A DNA stretch of 64,000 nt from Streptomyces sp. DH5 (GTDB lineage: Bacteria; Actinomycetota; Actinomycetes; Streptomycetales; Streptomycetaceae). Each line of letters starts with the position of its first letter. Positions within the stretch are counted from its first letter, which is position 1. Both the position numbers and the translations under genes were made by a program. The notes beneath the pieces were generated by a model. It saw only the letters and a program-made list of their open reading frames with translations, was not told the origin of the DNA and ran no database searches. The stretch lies in assembly GCF_020873915.1 (NCBI RefSeq), contig NZ_JAHWGP010000015.1, forward strand, positions 1 through 64,000, read 5' to 3'. Shown here in pieces: positions 7,107 through 15,846 of the stretch.

Positions 7107-8157
7107 ACTGTCGTTCGCCGTCCCGCTGTGGGTGTGGGCCGCGGTCACCGCCGGTATCGGCGTGATGCTCGCCGTCGACCTGATCGCCCACCGCGACAAC
7201 CACGTGATCGGTTTCCGTGAGGCCGCGCTGTGGAGCGCGCTGTGGATCGCCGTCGGCCTGGGTTTCGGCCTGGTCCTGCTGGCATGGCAGGGCGGCGAGA
7301 CCGCCTCCACCTACTACGCCGGCTACCTGATCGAGAAGGCCCTGTCGATCGACAACGTCTTCGTCTTCGCGCTGGTCTTCTCGTTCTTCGCCGTCCCCGA
7401 CGCCTACCAGCACAAGGTGCTGTTCTGGGGCGTCATCGGGGCGCTGGCGGCCCGACTGGTGTTCATCTTCGTCGGCGCCGAGCTGCTTCAGGTGTTCTTC
7501 TGGACCGCCTACCTCTTCGGCGCGTTCCTGATCTGGACCGGCTGGAAGATGGCCGTCTCCAAGGACGAGGAGGTCCACCCCGACCGCAACCCCGTCGTCC
7601 GCCTGGTCGAAAAGCTCATCCCCACCGATCCGAAGTTCCACGGCGACAGGTTCTTCATCCGCGTCAGCGGCAAGCGCATCGCGACGCTGCTGTTCGTGGT
7701 GCTGGTCGCCATCGAGGCCACCGACCTGATCTTCGCCGTCGACTCCGTCGCCGCGGTCCTCGCGATCACCACCAACACCTTCCTGGTGTGGACCGCCAAC
7801 GCCTTCGCCGTCCTGGGCCTGCGCAGTTTGTACTTCTGCCTCGCCGGACTGCTGCGCCGCTTCCAGTACCTGCACTACGGCCTCGCGGTCCTGCTCGCCT
7901 TCGCCGGGGTCAAGCTCATCCTGTCCGAGACACCGGTGGGCAAGCTGCCCATCCCCCTCACCCTCGGCGTCATCGTCACCACCATCACCGTGTCCATCGG
8001 GTGGTCGCTGATCGCCACCCGCGGCCGGCCGCCGTCCACCGTTCAGGACCCTTCGGCGGGGACGGCGGTGGACGAGGCCCGTCGCGCCGCAGCGCACACT
8101 CCTGCTGCCCACCGGTCCGCACCCCCGCAGGCCACGCACGACAAGGAATCGCCATGA
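7099..8157 (+). CDS. TerC family integral membrane protein
   Basis: A 352-residue protein with about eight or nine membrane helices. The TerC hallmarks are present: YLIEKALSIDNVFVFALVFS with the conserved Asp-Asn, and AIEATDLIFAVDSVAAVLAI with the second acidic pair. TerC proteins are tied to tellurite resistance and, more recently, to metal (manganese) export and metalation of exported enzymes. The last 45 residues are a hydrophilic tail. GAGGAAG lies 11 bases before the ATG, and the stop overlaps the next start by 4 bases (ATGA). Confidence 0.9.
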   Translation: MNELSFAVPLWVWAAVTAGIGVMLAVDLIAHRDNHVIGFREAALWSALWIAVGLGFGLVLLAWQGGETASTYYAGYLIEKALSIDNVFVFALVFSFFAVPDAYQHKVLFWGVIGALAARLVFIFVGAELLQVFFWTAYLFGAFLIWTGWKMAVSKDEEVHPDRNPVVRLVEKLIPTDPKFHGDRFFIRVSGKRIATLLFVVLVAIEATDLIFAVDSVAAVLAITTNTFLVWTANAFAVLGLRSLYFCLAGLLRRFQYLHYGLAVLLAFAGVKLILSETPVGKLPIPLTLGVIVTTITVSIGWSLIATRGRPPSTVQDPSAGTAVDEARRAAAHTPAAHRSAPPQATHDKESP

Positions 8158-8726
8158 CCACACCCTCCTTCTCCCCTCGACCGGAAGGCGTGACGGCCAT
8201 GAACTCCTCTCGTCCGCGCCCCGAGCCCGCCGCCCCGTCACCCGATTCGGGGCCAGGCCGCTCGCGCGGCCGGTCTCCGGTGGCCGCGGTGCTGGCCGAC
8301 CGCCTCGACGACGTCCCGGTGGTGGAGGCCGCCGTCCGGCTGGCCGACGCACGTGGCGCCCCACTGCTGCTGATCGCGGTGATGCCGCCGTTGCCGCCGA
8401 GGGCCGCGGCGCGCCACCCGGCCGGTGCGGCAGTCCGAGCTGTGGTCGGGCGGGCCCTCCCCCGTCTGGCCCGGGCCGGCATCGCTCACACGCCCGCCGT
8501 CTACCACCGCCCTGCCGGCCGTGCCGGACGCCTGGGGGCGGCCAAGGGGCTGCTGGACGTGGCGGCCGCGCACGGCTGCCCGGTGCTGGTCGTCTCGCGC
8601 AGCGGGCCGGTCGAGCTCGACGCGTGCACCGTGATGGAGGCGGCCGCCATCCGTGGCGGTCCGCTCGTCCGGGCAGCGCCACCGGTGCCCTGGGTGCCAC
8701 TGGTCGCACCCTGCCCGGAGGGCTGA
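8154..8726 (+). CDS. USP-like protein coupled to TerC
   Basis: 190 residues, starting in an ATGA overlap with the TerC gene. After a Pro/Ser-rich leader of about 40 residues, an alternating strand/helix pattern (VAAVLADRLDDVPVVEAAVR, then APLLLIAVMPP and CPVLVVSRSGP) suggests a universal-stress-protein-like Rossmann fold. The ATP-binding G-x2-G-x9-G-S/T motif is not clear. It could instead be an unrelated small alpha/beta protein. An inner ATG at residue 16 is an alternative start. Confidence 0.6.
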   Translation: MTTPSFSPRPEGVTAMNSSRPRPEPAAPSPDSGPGRSRGRSPVAAVLADRLDDVPVVEAAVRLADARGAPLLLIAVMPPLPPRAAARHPAGAAVRAVVGRALPRLARAGIAHTPAVYHRPAGRAGRLGAAKGLLDVAAAHGCPVLVVSRSGPVELDACTVMEAAAIRGGPLVRAAPPVPWVPLVAPCPEG

Positions 8727-8753
8727 CCGGCATACGGAGCAGCCGACGGGAAG

Positions 8754-8781
8754 GCGCTGCCGCCGAACGGCGGATCAGCGC
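8754..8781. terminator. Hairpin between convergent genes
   Basis: GCGCTG plus CCGCC pair with GGCGG plus CAGCGC around GAAC, with a 2-base bulge. It lies between the ends of the USP-like gene and the CsoR-family gene and probably serves both. Confidence 0.65.
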
Positions 8782-8800
8782 ACACCGCCGGCTCCGAGCC

Positions 8801-9067
8801 TCAGGAGAGGGAGAGGAAGAGCCTCTCCATCTTCTGGGTGTCGAGGCTGTCGGCGCCACCCTCCTGGCTCAGGCACTCCTTGAGGCCGCTGGCGACGATG
8901 GCGAAACCGGCGCGGTCCAGCGCGCGGTTGACGGCGGCGAGCTGGGTGACGACGTCCTCGCAGTCGCGTCCTTCCTCCAGCATGCGTACGACGCCGGCGA
9001 GCTGGCCCTGGGCGCGCTTGAGGCGGTTGGCGGCCGACCGCACCTGGTCGGCGGGAAGCTGGACCAT
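8801..9067 (-). CDS. CsoR-family repressor of the CstR (persulfide-sensing) type
   Basis: An 88-residue all-helical DUF156 repressor. The DNA-binding face is RSAANRLKRAQGQLAGVVRM. In copper sensors of this family the ligands are Cys36, His61 and Cys65. Here Cys36 (GRDCEDV) and Cys65 (LKECLSQ) are kept but position 61 is Gly, which removes the copper ligand. Two Cys without the His is the layout of CstR, which senses persulfide and polysulfide. The neighbours (thioredoxin, rhodaneses, MBL-rhodanese, TauE) fit sulfur sensing. It follows trxA at 40 bases and should share its operator-controlled promoter. Known for the family: the repressor leaves DNA when the Cys pair is cross-linked by sulfur. 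Confidence 0.85.
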   Translation of the reverse strand: MVQLPADQVRSAANRLKRAQGQLAGVVRMLEEGRDCEDVVTQLAAVNRALDRAGFAIVASGLKECLSQEGGADSLDTQKMERLFLSLS

Positions 9068-9107
9068 GGGATGTCCTCTCGAAGGGCCGGTCGGGGACCG
9101 GCGGTGG

Positions 9108-9476
9108 TCACTGGCCGGTGCCCGCGGTCGCGAGGGAGGCGCGCACCTCGTCCATGTCGAGCCCGCGGACGGCGGTGATCAGCTGGTCCAGGGCCTGCGG
9201 CGGCAGGGCGCCGGGCTGGGAGAAGACCAGGATGCCTTCGCGGAAGGCCATCAGCGTGGGGATCGAGGTGATGTCCGCGGCGGTGGCGAGGGCCTGCTCG
9301 GCCTCGGTGTCCACCTTGCCGAAGACGATGTCGGAGTGGGCCTCGGAGGCCTTCTCGTAGACGGGGGCGAACATCCGGCACGGTCCGCACCACGCGGCCC
9401 AGAAGTCCACCAGGACGATGTCGTTGGCGGTGACGGTCTTCTCGAAGTTCGCGGCGGTCAGGGCGACGGTGCTCAT
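9108..9476 (-). CDS. trxA: Thioredoxin
   Basis: 122 residues with the active site WCGPC (Cys30, Cys33) and the cis-Pro loop SIPTLMAF. It is cytosolic, with no signal peptide. It reduces disulfides and, in this setting, probably persulfides formed by the rhodaneses. The C-terminal 15 residues extend past the usual fold. The ATG lies 40 bases from a CsoR-type operator, so it heads the trxA-repressor operon. Confidence 0.9.
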   Translation of the reverse strand: MSTVALTAANFEKTVTANDIVLVDFWAAWCGPCRMFAPVYEKASEAHSDIVFGKVDTEAEQALATAADITSIPTLMAFREGILVFSQPGALPPQALDQLITAVRGLDMDEVRASLATAGTGQ

Positions 9477-9515
9477 GGGATGTTCCTTCCGCTTCGCCGG
9501 AGTACGGGCGCTTTA

Positions 9516-9529
9516 TACCCCCTAGGGTA
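9516..9529. promoter_or_regulatory. CsoR/CstR-type operator before trxA
   Basis: TACCCCCTAGGGTA is a near-perfect inverted repeat of the C-tract/G-tract type bound by CsoR-family repressors. It lies 40 bases upstream of trxA, in promoter position for the trxA-repressor operon. Confidence 0.75.
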
Positions 9530-9578
9530 AGGAACGCGAGGGTGACGCGGGACATTCCCCGGACGGGACGGCATGCCG

Positions 9579-9616
9579 CTGCCCCGGCGCTCCGAGGGGA
9601 CGGGGCGCCGGGGCAG
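9579..9616 (-). terminator. Terminator after the TauE gene
   Basis: CTGCCCCGGCGC (9579-9590) pairs perfectly with 9605-9616 around a 14-base loop. It starts 23 bases past the end of the minus-strand sulfur operon. Confidence 0.75.
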
Positions 9617-9638
9617 TGATGTGCCGGGTCGGTGGACG

Positions 9639-10499
9639 CTAGGTCCGGTGGACGACCCGTCGCAGCGGACAGCGGGCGACGAAGCCGTAGCAGACGCCCG
9701 CACCGGCGCCCAGCGAGGCGAGGGCCGCCAGGATCGGGACGGTGATGTGGGTGGGGGTCTGCTGGAGCAGGACGAAGGTGCCCATGGCCAGCACGAACCA
9801 GGCGAACAGCCGGGAGAGGACCTGGGCGGGGACGCGCCCGGCCAGCCGGGCTCCGGCCAGGCTGCCGACGACCGCGAATCCGGTGACGGCCAGGGTCAGG
9901 GGCCAGTCGATCTGGACGCTCGACAGGTAGCCGGCGAAGCCCGCGGCGGACTTCATCGCGATGACCAGCAGGGAGGTGCCGATGGCCACCGGCATGGACA
10001 GGCCGCCCAGCAGGGCCAGGGCGGGGACCACGAGGAAGCCGCCGCCGGCGCCGACCAGGCCGGTGGCCAGGCCGACGGCCGCGCCGTCCAGCAGGACCCG
10101 CCCCACCGGGAGCTGCCGGTGGGCCCGGTCGGGGTCGACTCCCCGGCGGCCCCGGAGCATGGCGGCGGCGGTGACGATCATCATGACCGCGAACGCGATC
10201 AGCAGGACGACGTCGGGGATGTGGCCGCCGACGAGTCCGCCGGTGTAGGCGCCGGCCATGCCGGCCGCTCCGAACAGGACGCCGGTGCGCCAGCGGACCC
10301 GTCCGCCGCGGGCGTGGTTGATCACGCCCACGGCGGAGGTGACGCCGACGACGAACAAGGAGGTGGCGATGGCCTCCTTGGCGTCCATGCCCGCGACGTA
10401 GACCAGCAGCGGCACGGTCAGGATCGACCCGCCTCCCCCGAGCAGCCCGAGGGAGACGCCGACCAGCAGCGCGAGGACCAGGACGAGCGTCAGCGTCAT
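9639..10499 (-). CDS. TauE/SafE family sulfite exporter
   Basis: 286 residues and about eight membrane helices in two similar halves, each with a Gly-rich loop (SLGLLGGGGSILTVPLLVYV and ATGLVGAGGGFLVVPALALL). This is the signature of TauE/SafE (DUF81) exporters of sulfite and organosulfonates. In cst-type operons it removes sulfite or thiosulfate made by the persulfide dioxygenase. It is the last gene of the four-gene operon. A GTG at 10508 overlapping the previous stop (GTGA) is an alternative start. Confidence 0.85.
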   Translation of the reverse strand: MTLTLVLVLALLVGVSLGLLGGGGSILTVPLLVYVAGMDAKEAIATSLFVVGVTSAVGVINHARGGRVRWRTGVLFGAAGMAGAYTGGLVGGHIPDVVLLIAFAVMMIVTAAAMLRGRRGVDPDRAHRQLPVGRVLLDGAAVGLATGLVGAGGGFLVVPALALLGGLSMPVAIGTSLLVIAMKSAAGFAGYLSSVQIDWPLTLAVTGFAVVGSLAGARLAGRVPAQVLSRLFAWFVLAMGTFVLLQQTPTHITVPILAALASLGAGAGVCYGFVARCPLRRVVHRT

Positions 10500-10504
10500 G
10501 ACGG

Positions 10505-11086
10505 TCACCTGCCGTCGGCGAGCCGGGCGACGGCCTTGCGCGGGTCGAAGGACGGCGTGCGGTTCCACGGCATCTTCGACAGCAGCACGCCCATGGCGCA
10601 GGTGTTGCTGATCGCGGCGAAGGCCAGGCCGCCGCCGACGAACGCGGACAGCGCCTGCAGGCCGGGGACGGCGAAGCTGCCGAGAGCACCGACCAGCACC
10701 AGGGAGCCGGCGACCAGGCGGACCTGGCGCTCCATGTCCCAGCGCTCCTGACCGTAGTTGGTCGGGGCGCCGGACTTCTCCCAGGCGGTCATGCCGCCCG
10801 ACAGGACCGCCAGACCCGGGAGTCCGGCCTCGGCGAGGGCGCGTTCGGCCTGACCTGCGCGCTGGCCGGAGCGGCACACCAGCACCACGTCGGTGTCCAG
10901 GTGCCGGGTCAGTTCCTCGCGGTGCTCGCGCAGGGTGTCGAGCGGGACGTTGTAGGAGCCGGGGATGTGCGCTCCCTCGAACTCGGCGGGGGAGCGGACG
11001 TCGAGCAGGCGCGGCGGGTTGGCGGAGTCCAGCCGGGTGCGCAGTTCGTCGATGGTCAGGCTGCGGGATGTGGCGGGGGTGGTCAC
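10505..11086 (-). CDS. Rhodanese with C-terminal DUF2892 membrane part
   Basis: 193 residues. The N-terminal rhodanese domain (about 8-110) has the persulfide-forming Cys81 in VLVCRSGQRAG and the typical LLDVRSPAEFEGAHIPGSYN entry. The C-terminal part (about 125-175) has two membrane helices of the DUF2892 type (VRLVAGSLVLVGALGS and GGLAFAAISNTCAMGVLLSK). It likely passes sulfane sulfur at the membrane next to the TauE exporter. The GTG start overlaps the upstream stop by 4 bases and has GGAG 8 bases ahead. Confidence 0.85.
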   Translation of the reverse strand: MTTPATSRSLTIDELRTRLDSANPPRLLDVRSPAEFEGAHIPGSYNVPLDTLREHREELTRHLDTDVVLVCRSGQRAGQAERALAEAGLPGLAVLSGGMTAWEKSGAPTNYGQERWDMERQVRLVAGSLVLVGALGSFAVPGLQALSAFVGGGLAFAAISNTCAMGVLLSKMPWNRTPSFDPRKAVARLADGR

Positions 11087-12486
11087 GCGTTGATCTCCTG
11101 TCGGTTGTCGGAGGATGCGGGGGTTTCGGAGGGGAGGGCGCACAGGCCCAGGTCGCGTGCGTGGTCGAAGCCGTCGTCGACGGCGACGACGTCGCGGCCG
11201 CGGGCCTGGAGCAGTGCGGCGACGATCCCTGCGCGGTAGCCGCCGGCGCAGTGCACCCAGACGCGGCCCGCGGGGATCTCCTCGAGGCGGTCCGGCACCT
11301 CGTGGATGGGGATGTGCACCGTGCCGGGGATGTGGGCCTCGTCACGCTCCTGGTTGCGGCGCACGTCCAGGACGACGAAGTCGTCCTCGCCGGCCAGGGC
11401 GGCCTTGAGGTCGTCGAAGGTGGCGCGCTCGTATGCGGCCGGCGGCTCGCCGCCTGCCCAGTCCCCGGGGCCGCCGGTGGCCATGGCGGCCGGGCGGTCG
11501 ATGCCGATGCGGACCAGCTCGCGCTGGGCCTCGGCCACGTCCTCGGCACTCTCCCCGAGCAGGGTGAGCGGGGTGCCCCACGGGATCAGCCAGCCCAGGT
11601 AGGTGACGAACTGGCCGTCCAGACCGAAGTTGAGGCTGCCGGCCAGGTGCCCGGCGGCGAAGGCGGTGCGGTCGCGCAGGTCCACCACCCACTCACCGGC
11701 CTCGATCCTGCGCCGCAGCTCGACCGGGTCCGCCACGGACGGCGCCGACAGGTCCGGCTTGCCGGGGCCTTCGGAGTTGGCCGCGCCCATGTGGGCGTAG
11801 TAGGCCGGGTAGGCGTCCAGGCCCGCCAGGAGCTGCTCGACGTAGGCCTCCTCGTCCGCGGTCAGCGCGGTGTTGGTCCGCTTCTCCTGGCCGATGGTGC
11901 TGGCCAGGCCGGTGGCCTGGGTCGCGGAGCAGAACGAGCCGAACCCGTGGGTGGGGTAGACGGCCGTCTCGTCCGGCAGTTCCTCCGCCAGCCGTCGCGC
12001 CGAGTGCCACTGGGCGCGCACCAGGGTGTCGGTGTGGTCGGGACCCAGCAGGTCGGGGCGTCCGGTGGTGCCGTACAGCAGGGAGCCGCCGGTGAACACC
12101 GCGACCTGCTCCCCGTCGGCCTCCAGGGCGTAGGACAGGTGGGTGTGGGTGTGGCCGGGGGTGTGGATCGCCCGCACCCGCAGGGTGTCGCCGACCTCGA
12201 TCACCTGGCCGTCGCGTACCGGGGTCCGCTCGTAGGAGACCTCGTCGTCGGCGTTCACCAGGTACCGCGCACCCACCTCGCGGGCCAGGGCCAGGCCGCC
12301 GGTGACGTAGTCGTTGTGGATGTGCGTCTCGAACACGTGGGTGATCCGCACTCCGGCGGCGTCGGCCAGCGCGGTGACGCGGTCGTAGTCGCGCTGGGGG
12401 TCGACCACCAGGGCCACGGAGCCGTCGTGGGCGAGGTAGGTACGGTCGCCCAGGCCGGGGGTCTCGACGGGCAGAACGGTGATCAT
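11083..12486 (-). CDS. CstB-like MBL-fold persulfide dioxygenase-rhodanese fusion
   Basis: 467 residues in three parts. An ETHE1-like metallo-beta-lactamase domain (about 1-245) has the iron site in THIHNDY (His55, His57, Asp59) and a later His in TPGHTHTH. A rhodanese-like domain without catalytic Cys follows (about 260-350). The C-terminal rhodanese keeps Cys413 (VHCAGGYRAG). This is the order found in CstB, which oxidises persulfides and yields thiosulfate. It sits between two other rhodanese genes with 4-base overlaps on both sides, so the set is translated together. Confidence 0.88.
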   Translation of the reverse strand: MITVLPVETPGLGDRTYLAHDGSVALVVDPQRDYDRVTALADAAGVRITHVFETHIHNDYVTGGLALAREVGARYLVNADDEVSYERTPVRDGQVIEVGDTLRVRAIHTPGHTHTHLSYALEADGEQVAVFTGGSLLYGTTGRPDLLGPDHTDTLVRAQWHSARRLAEELPDETAVYPTHGFGSFCSATQATGLASTIGQEKRTNTALTADEEAYVEQLLAGLDAYPAYYAHMGAANSEGPGKPDLSAPSVADPVELRRRIEAGEWVVDLRDRTAFAAGHLAGSLNFGLDGQFVTYLGWLIPWGTPLTLLGESAEDVAEAQRELVRIGIDRPAAMATGGPGDWAGGEPPAAYERATFDDLKAALAGEDDFVVLDVRRNQERDEAHIPGTVHIPIHEVPDRLEEIPAGRVWVHCAGGYRAGIVAALLQARGRDVVAVDDGFDHARDLGLCALPSETPASSDNRQEINA

Positions 12487-12839
12487 CGCGTCTCCTCGGA
12501 GGTGGCGGGGGAGGTGGGCGTGCCGGGCTCGTCACCCGTGACCGCGGGGCGGCCCGCGTCGATCCAGGCGGCGGTGCCGCCGCTGACGCTGTGGGCGTCG
12601 TAGCCCAGGTCGCGGAGCAGGGAGGTGGCCTGCGTGCTGCGGCCGCCGCTCTGGCAGATCACGTGGACCGGCCGGTCCTTGGGCAGTGCGGCGAGGGCCA
12701 GGGGGAGGTCGGACAGCGGCGCCGACCGGGCGCCGGGGACGTGGCCGGCGCGGTACTCGCCGCGGTCGCGGACGTCGACGACGAGGGCGCCGCCGGCGTG
12801 CGCCTCGGCGAACCTCTGCTGGTCGATCTCGGGAACCAT
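12483..12839 (-). CDS. Single-domain rhodanese
   Basis: 118 residues, one cytosolic rhodanese domain with catalytic Cys62 in VICQSGGRST and the entry VVDVRDRGEYRAGHVPGARS. It moves sulfane sulfur between thiols, presumably feeding the MBL-rhodanese encoded next. It is the first gene of the operon. CAGGAG lies about 8 bases before the ATG, and two CsoR-type operators lie 32-93 bases upstream. Confidence 0.88.
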   Translation of the reverse strand: MVPEIDQQRFAEAHAGGALVVDVRDRGEYRAGHVPGARSAPLSDLPLALAALPKDRPVHVICQSGGRSTQATSLLRDLGYDAHSVSGGTAAWIDAGRPAVTGDEPGTPTSPATSEETR

Positions 12840-12870
12840 GCGGGGAACTCCTGCTCACTTGCCTTCACTG

Positions 12871-12886
12871 ATACCCAGGGGGGTAT
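12871..12886. promoter_or_regulatory. CsoR/CstR-type operator 1 of the rhodanese operon
   Basis: ATACCCAGGGGGGTAT: an inverted repeat with a G-tract, matching the site before trxA. It lies 32 bases upstream of the first gene. Confidence 0.72.
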
Positions 12887-12916
12887 GCATGGCTCAACCG
12901 TAACAGGATCCGATTT

Positions 12917-12932
12917 ATGCCCCGGGGGGTAT
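12917..12932. promoter_or_regulatory. CsoR/CstR-type operator 2 of the rhodanese operon
   Basis: ATGCCCCGGGGGGTAT is a second match, 46 bases from the first (centre to centre). The pair suggests cooperative or two-site repression. Confidence 0.65.
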
Positions 12933-12999
12933 TCGGGAGTGATGCGCCTCACATGCCGGGTCTTCCTCCCCGCCGCGCGCGGCATGGTGCCCGGGAACG

Positions 13000-13047
13000 C
13001 CGAAGCCGCCGTGCGGGAGCCCGGCGGCTCCCGCACGGCGGCTTCGG
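13000..13047 (-). terminator. Strong terminator after adhE
   Basis: A perfect 21-base stem (13000-13020 with 13027-13047) around a 6-base loop, 23 bases past the adhE stop. It also separates adhE from the divergent operators of the sulfur operon. Confidence 0.85.
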
Positions 13048-13070
13048 ACCGGCGACCACCGGCCCCGAGG

Positions 13071-15713
13071 TCAGCCGTGGTAGGCGGTGCGCATGAGCGC
13101 CTGCATGTCGTCCAGCATGGGCATCCGCGGATTGGCGGGTGCGCACTGGTCCTCGAAGGCGTTCAGCGCCTGCTGGGGCAGGGCGTCGAGGAAGGCCCTC
13201 TCGTCCACGCCGAGGGCCCGGAACGACGGCTCGATGCCCACGGCGCCGCGCAGCCGCTCCACGGCGCCGGCGAGGGACTCCACGCCCTCCTGCGGGGTCG
13301 CGGCTGCCAGTCCGAGGATGCGGGCGATGTCCTGGAAGCGTTCGGGGGCCCGGTAGCTCTCGTACTTGGGCCAGCCGGTGAGCTTCGTCGGGACGGCGCC
13401 GTTGTAGCGGATGACGTGCGGGAGCAGGACCGCGTTGGTGCGGCCGTGCGCGATGCGGAAGGTGGCGCCGAGGGTGTGGGACATGGCGTGGACGATGCCG
13501 AGGAAGGCGTTGCCGAAGGCCATGCCCGCGATGGTGCCGGCGTTGTGCATCCTCTCCCGCGCCTCCGCCGCGCCGTCGCGGTCGTTCACCGCCGCCTCGA
13601 GGTTGCCGAAGATCAGGCGGATCGCGTGCAGCGCCAGGCCGTCGGTGAAGTCGTTGGCGTAGACGGACACGTACGCCTCGATGGCGTGGGTGAGGGCGTC
13701 GAAGCCGCTGTCGGCCGCCAGCGCCGGCGGCAGGGCGGTGGTGAGGAGGGGATCGACGATGGCCACGCTGGGGGTGAGCGCGTAGTCGGCCAGCGGGTAC
13801 TTCTTGCCGGTGGCCGGATCGGAGATGACGGCGAAGGGGGTGACCTCCGCGCCGGTCCCGGAAGTGGTGGGCACGCACACCAGCCGGGCCAGCCTGCCCA
13901 GGGCCGGGAAGCGGAAGGCACGCTTGCGGATGTCGGAGAACTTCTGCCTCATGTCCGCGAAGTCGATGCCGGGCTGCTCGTACAGCAGCCACATCACCTT
14001 GGCCGCGTCCATGGGCGAGCCGCCGCCGAGCGCGATGATCGTGTCGGGACGGAAGTCCCGCATGAGGTCGGCACCGCGCCGCACCGAGTCGATGCTGGGC
14101 TCCGGTTCGACGTTGTCGATGACCTGGAGGGTGACCGGGTCGCGGCGCCCCTGCAGGACGCGCGAGATCCGGTCGACGAAGCCGAGACGGGTCATCGTGG
14201 CGTCGGTGACGACGGTGACGCGGTGGACGTCCGGCATGGACGTCAGGTAGCGGATGGCCTGCGGTTCGAAGTAGATCTTCGGAGGGACCTTGAACCACTG
14301 CAGGTTGTTGCGCCGGGTACCGACCCGCTTGACGTTCAGCAACTGGGCGGCGGAGACGTTGTTGGACACCGAGGTGCTCCCCCAGGAACCGCAGCCGAGG
14401 GTCAGCGACGGCAGCAGGCCGTTGTAGATGCCGCCGATCGCACCTTGCGAGGCCGGGGCGTTGACGATGACGCGTACGGTCTTCATGCGGGTGCCGTACG
14501 CCTCCGCCAGGTCACGGTCCTCGGTGTGGATGACGGCACTGTGGCCCTGGCCGTGGAAGGCGACCATGTCGGCGGCCAGAGCGAAGCCCTGCTGTTCGTT
14601 CTCCGCCCGGAGCACGGCCAGCACGGGGCAGAGCTTCTCCCGGGTCAGCGGCTCGTCCGGGCCGACGTGCGCGGCCTCGACGAGGATGACCGAGGTGTCC
14701 TCCGGTACGGAGAATCCGGCCCGTTCGGCGATCCACGCCGGGCTCTGGCCGACGGCGGCGGCGTTGACCTTGGGCTCGCAGCCGGCGCCCGAGCCGCCGG
14801 CTGCGGGGAACAGGAAGGTCTCCAGCTTCGCCTTCTCCTCCGGGGTGGCCAGGTGGGCGTGGAGGGTGCGGAACTCGGCGAGCGCCGCGTCGTAGATGCC
14901 GGTGTCCAGGATGACGGCCTGCTCGGAGGCGCAGATCATGCCGTGGTCGAAGGACTTGGACAGCACCAGGTCGTTCACGGCACGGCGCAGCTTCGCGCTC
15001 TTGTGGACGTACGCGGGGACGTTGCCGGCGCCGACACCGAGGGCGGGCTTTCCGGCGGAGTAGGCGGCCTTGACCATGGCGTTGCCACCGGTGGCCAGGA
15101 TCAGCGAGACGCCGGGGTGCCGCATCAGCGTGCTGGTGGCCTCGACGGACGGCTGCTCGATCCACTGCACGCAGTGCTCCGGCGCTCCCGCGGCGACGGC
15201 CGCGTCGCGCACGACGCGGGCGGCTTCGGCGCTGCACCGCTGGGCGGAGGGGTGGAAGGCGAACACGACCGGGTTGCGGGTCTTCAACGCCATCAGCGCC
15301 TTGAAGACCGTCGTGGAGGTCGGGTTGGTGACGGGGGTGATGGCGCACACCACGCCCACCGGTTCGGCGATCTCGACCATGTCCTCGACGTCGTCCCGGG
15401 CGATGACCCCGACGGTCTTCATGTGACCCATGCTGTGCGTGACGTGCTCGCACGCGAACATGTTCTTGGCCGCCTTGTCCTCGAACACACCCCGCCCGGT
15501 CTCCTCCACCGCCAGGAGGGCCAGCGCGGTGTGCTGGTCCAGGGCGGCGACCGACGCCTTCTTCACGACGTGGTCGACCTGCTCCTGCGTCATCAGCTCG
15601 TAGTCGGCGAGGGCCTTCAGGCCGGCCGTGACCAGTTGGTCCACGGCGACCGCGGTGTCGGACGGGGCGTCCGTCCAGACGCGGTCTTCCGTCCGCGTGT
15701 CCTGTCGGGTCAT
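13071..15713 (-). CDS. adhE: Bifunctional acetaldehyde-CoA/alcohol dehydrogenase
   Basis: 880 residues, full length for AdhE. The N-terminal aldehyde dehydrogenase half (about 20-440) has its catalytic Cys261 in FDHGMICASEQAV. The C-terminal iron alcohol dehydrogenase half has GGGSPMDAAKVMW for NAD and the iron-binding His cluster in FDALTHAIEAY and HAMSHTLGATFRIAHGRTNA. It converts acetyl-CoA to ethanol and reoxidises two NADH, a fermentative reaction that is unusual for an aerobic streptomycete. It complements pyruvate formate-lyase encoded 6 kb away. GGAGG lies 8 bases before the ATG, and a DevR-box-like site lies 134 bases upstream. Confidence 0.95.
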   Translation of the reverse strand: MTRQDTRTEDRVWTDAPSDTAVAVDQLVTAGLKALADYELMTQEQVDHVVKKASVAALDQHTALALLAVEETGRGVFEDKAAKNMFACEHVTHSMGHMKTVGVIARDDVEDMVEIAEPVGVVCAITPVTNPTSTTVFKALMALKTRNPVVFAFHPSAQRCSAEAARVVRDAAVAAGAPEHCVQWIEQPSVEATSTLMRHPGVSLILATGGNAMVKAAYSAGKPALGVGAGNVPAYVHKSAKLRRAVNDLVLSKSFDHGMICASEQAVILDTGIYDAALAEFRTLHAHLATPEEKAKLETFLFPAAGGSGAGCEPKVNAAAVGQSPAWIAERAGFSVPEDTSVILVEAAHVGPDEPLTREKLCPVLAVLRAENEQQGFALAADMVAFHGQGHSAVIHTEDRDLAEAYGTRMKTVRVIVNAPASQGAIGGIYNGLLPSLTLGCGSWGSTSVSNNVSAAQLLNVKRVGTRRNNLQWFKVPPKIYFEPQAIRYLTSMPDVHRVTVVTDATMTRLGFVDRISRVLQGRRDPVTLQVIDNVEPEPSIDSVRRGADLMRDFRPDTIIALGGGSPMDAAKVMWLLYEQPGIDFADMRQKFSDIRKRAFRFPALGRLARLVCVPTTSGTGAEVTPFAVISDPATGKKYPLADYALTPSVAIVDPLLTTALPPALAADSGFDALTHAIEAYVSVYANDFTDGLALHAIRLIFGNLEAAVNDRDGAAEARERMHNAGTIAGMAFGNAFLGIVHAMSHTLGATFRIAHGRTNAVLLPHVIRYNGAVPTKLTGWPKYESYRAPERFQDIARILGLAAATPQEGVESLAGAVERLRGAVGIEPSFRALGVDERAFLDALPQQALNAFEDQCAPANPRMPMLDDMQALMRTAYHG

Positions 15714-15846
15714 GGTGGGTGCCTCCGTCGTCGGGGGCCGCCGTGCTGTCCGGCGGAGCCGCTGTCTGCCTTCACCGTCCTCCCGGACCGTCCGCCGCAG
15801 GAGACGCTGAAAGACCCCTCCCGCGCCCTTCCGTCCCGGCCCGGCA

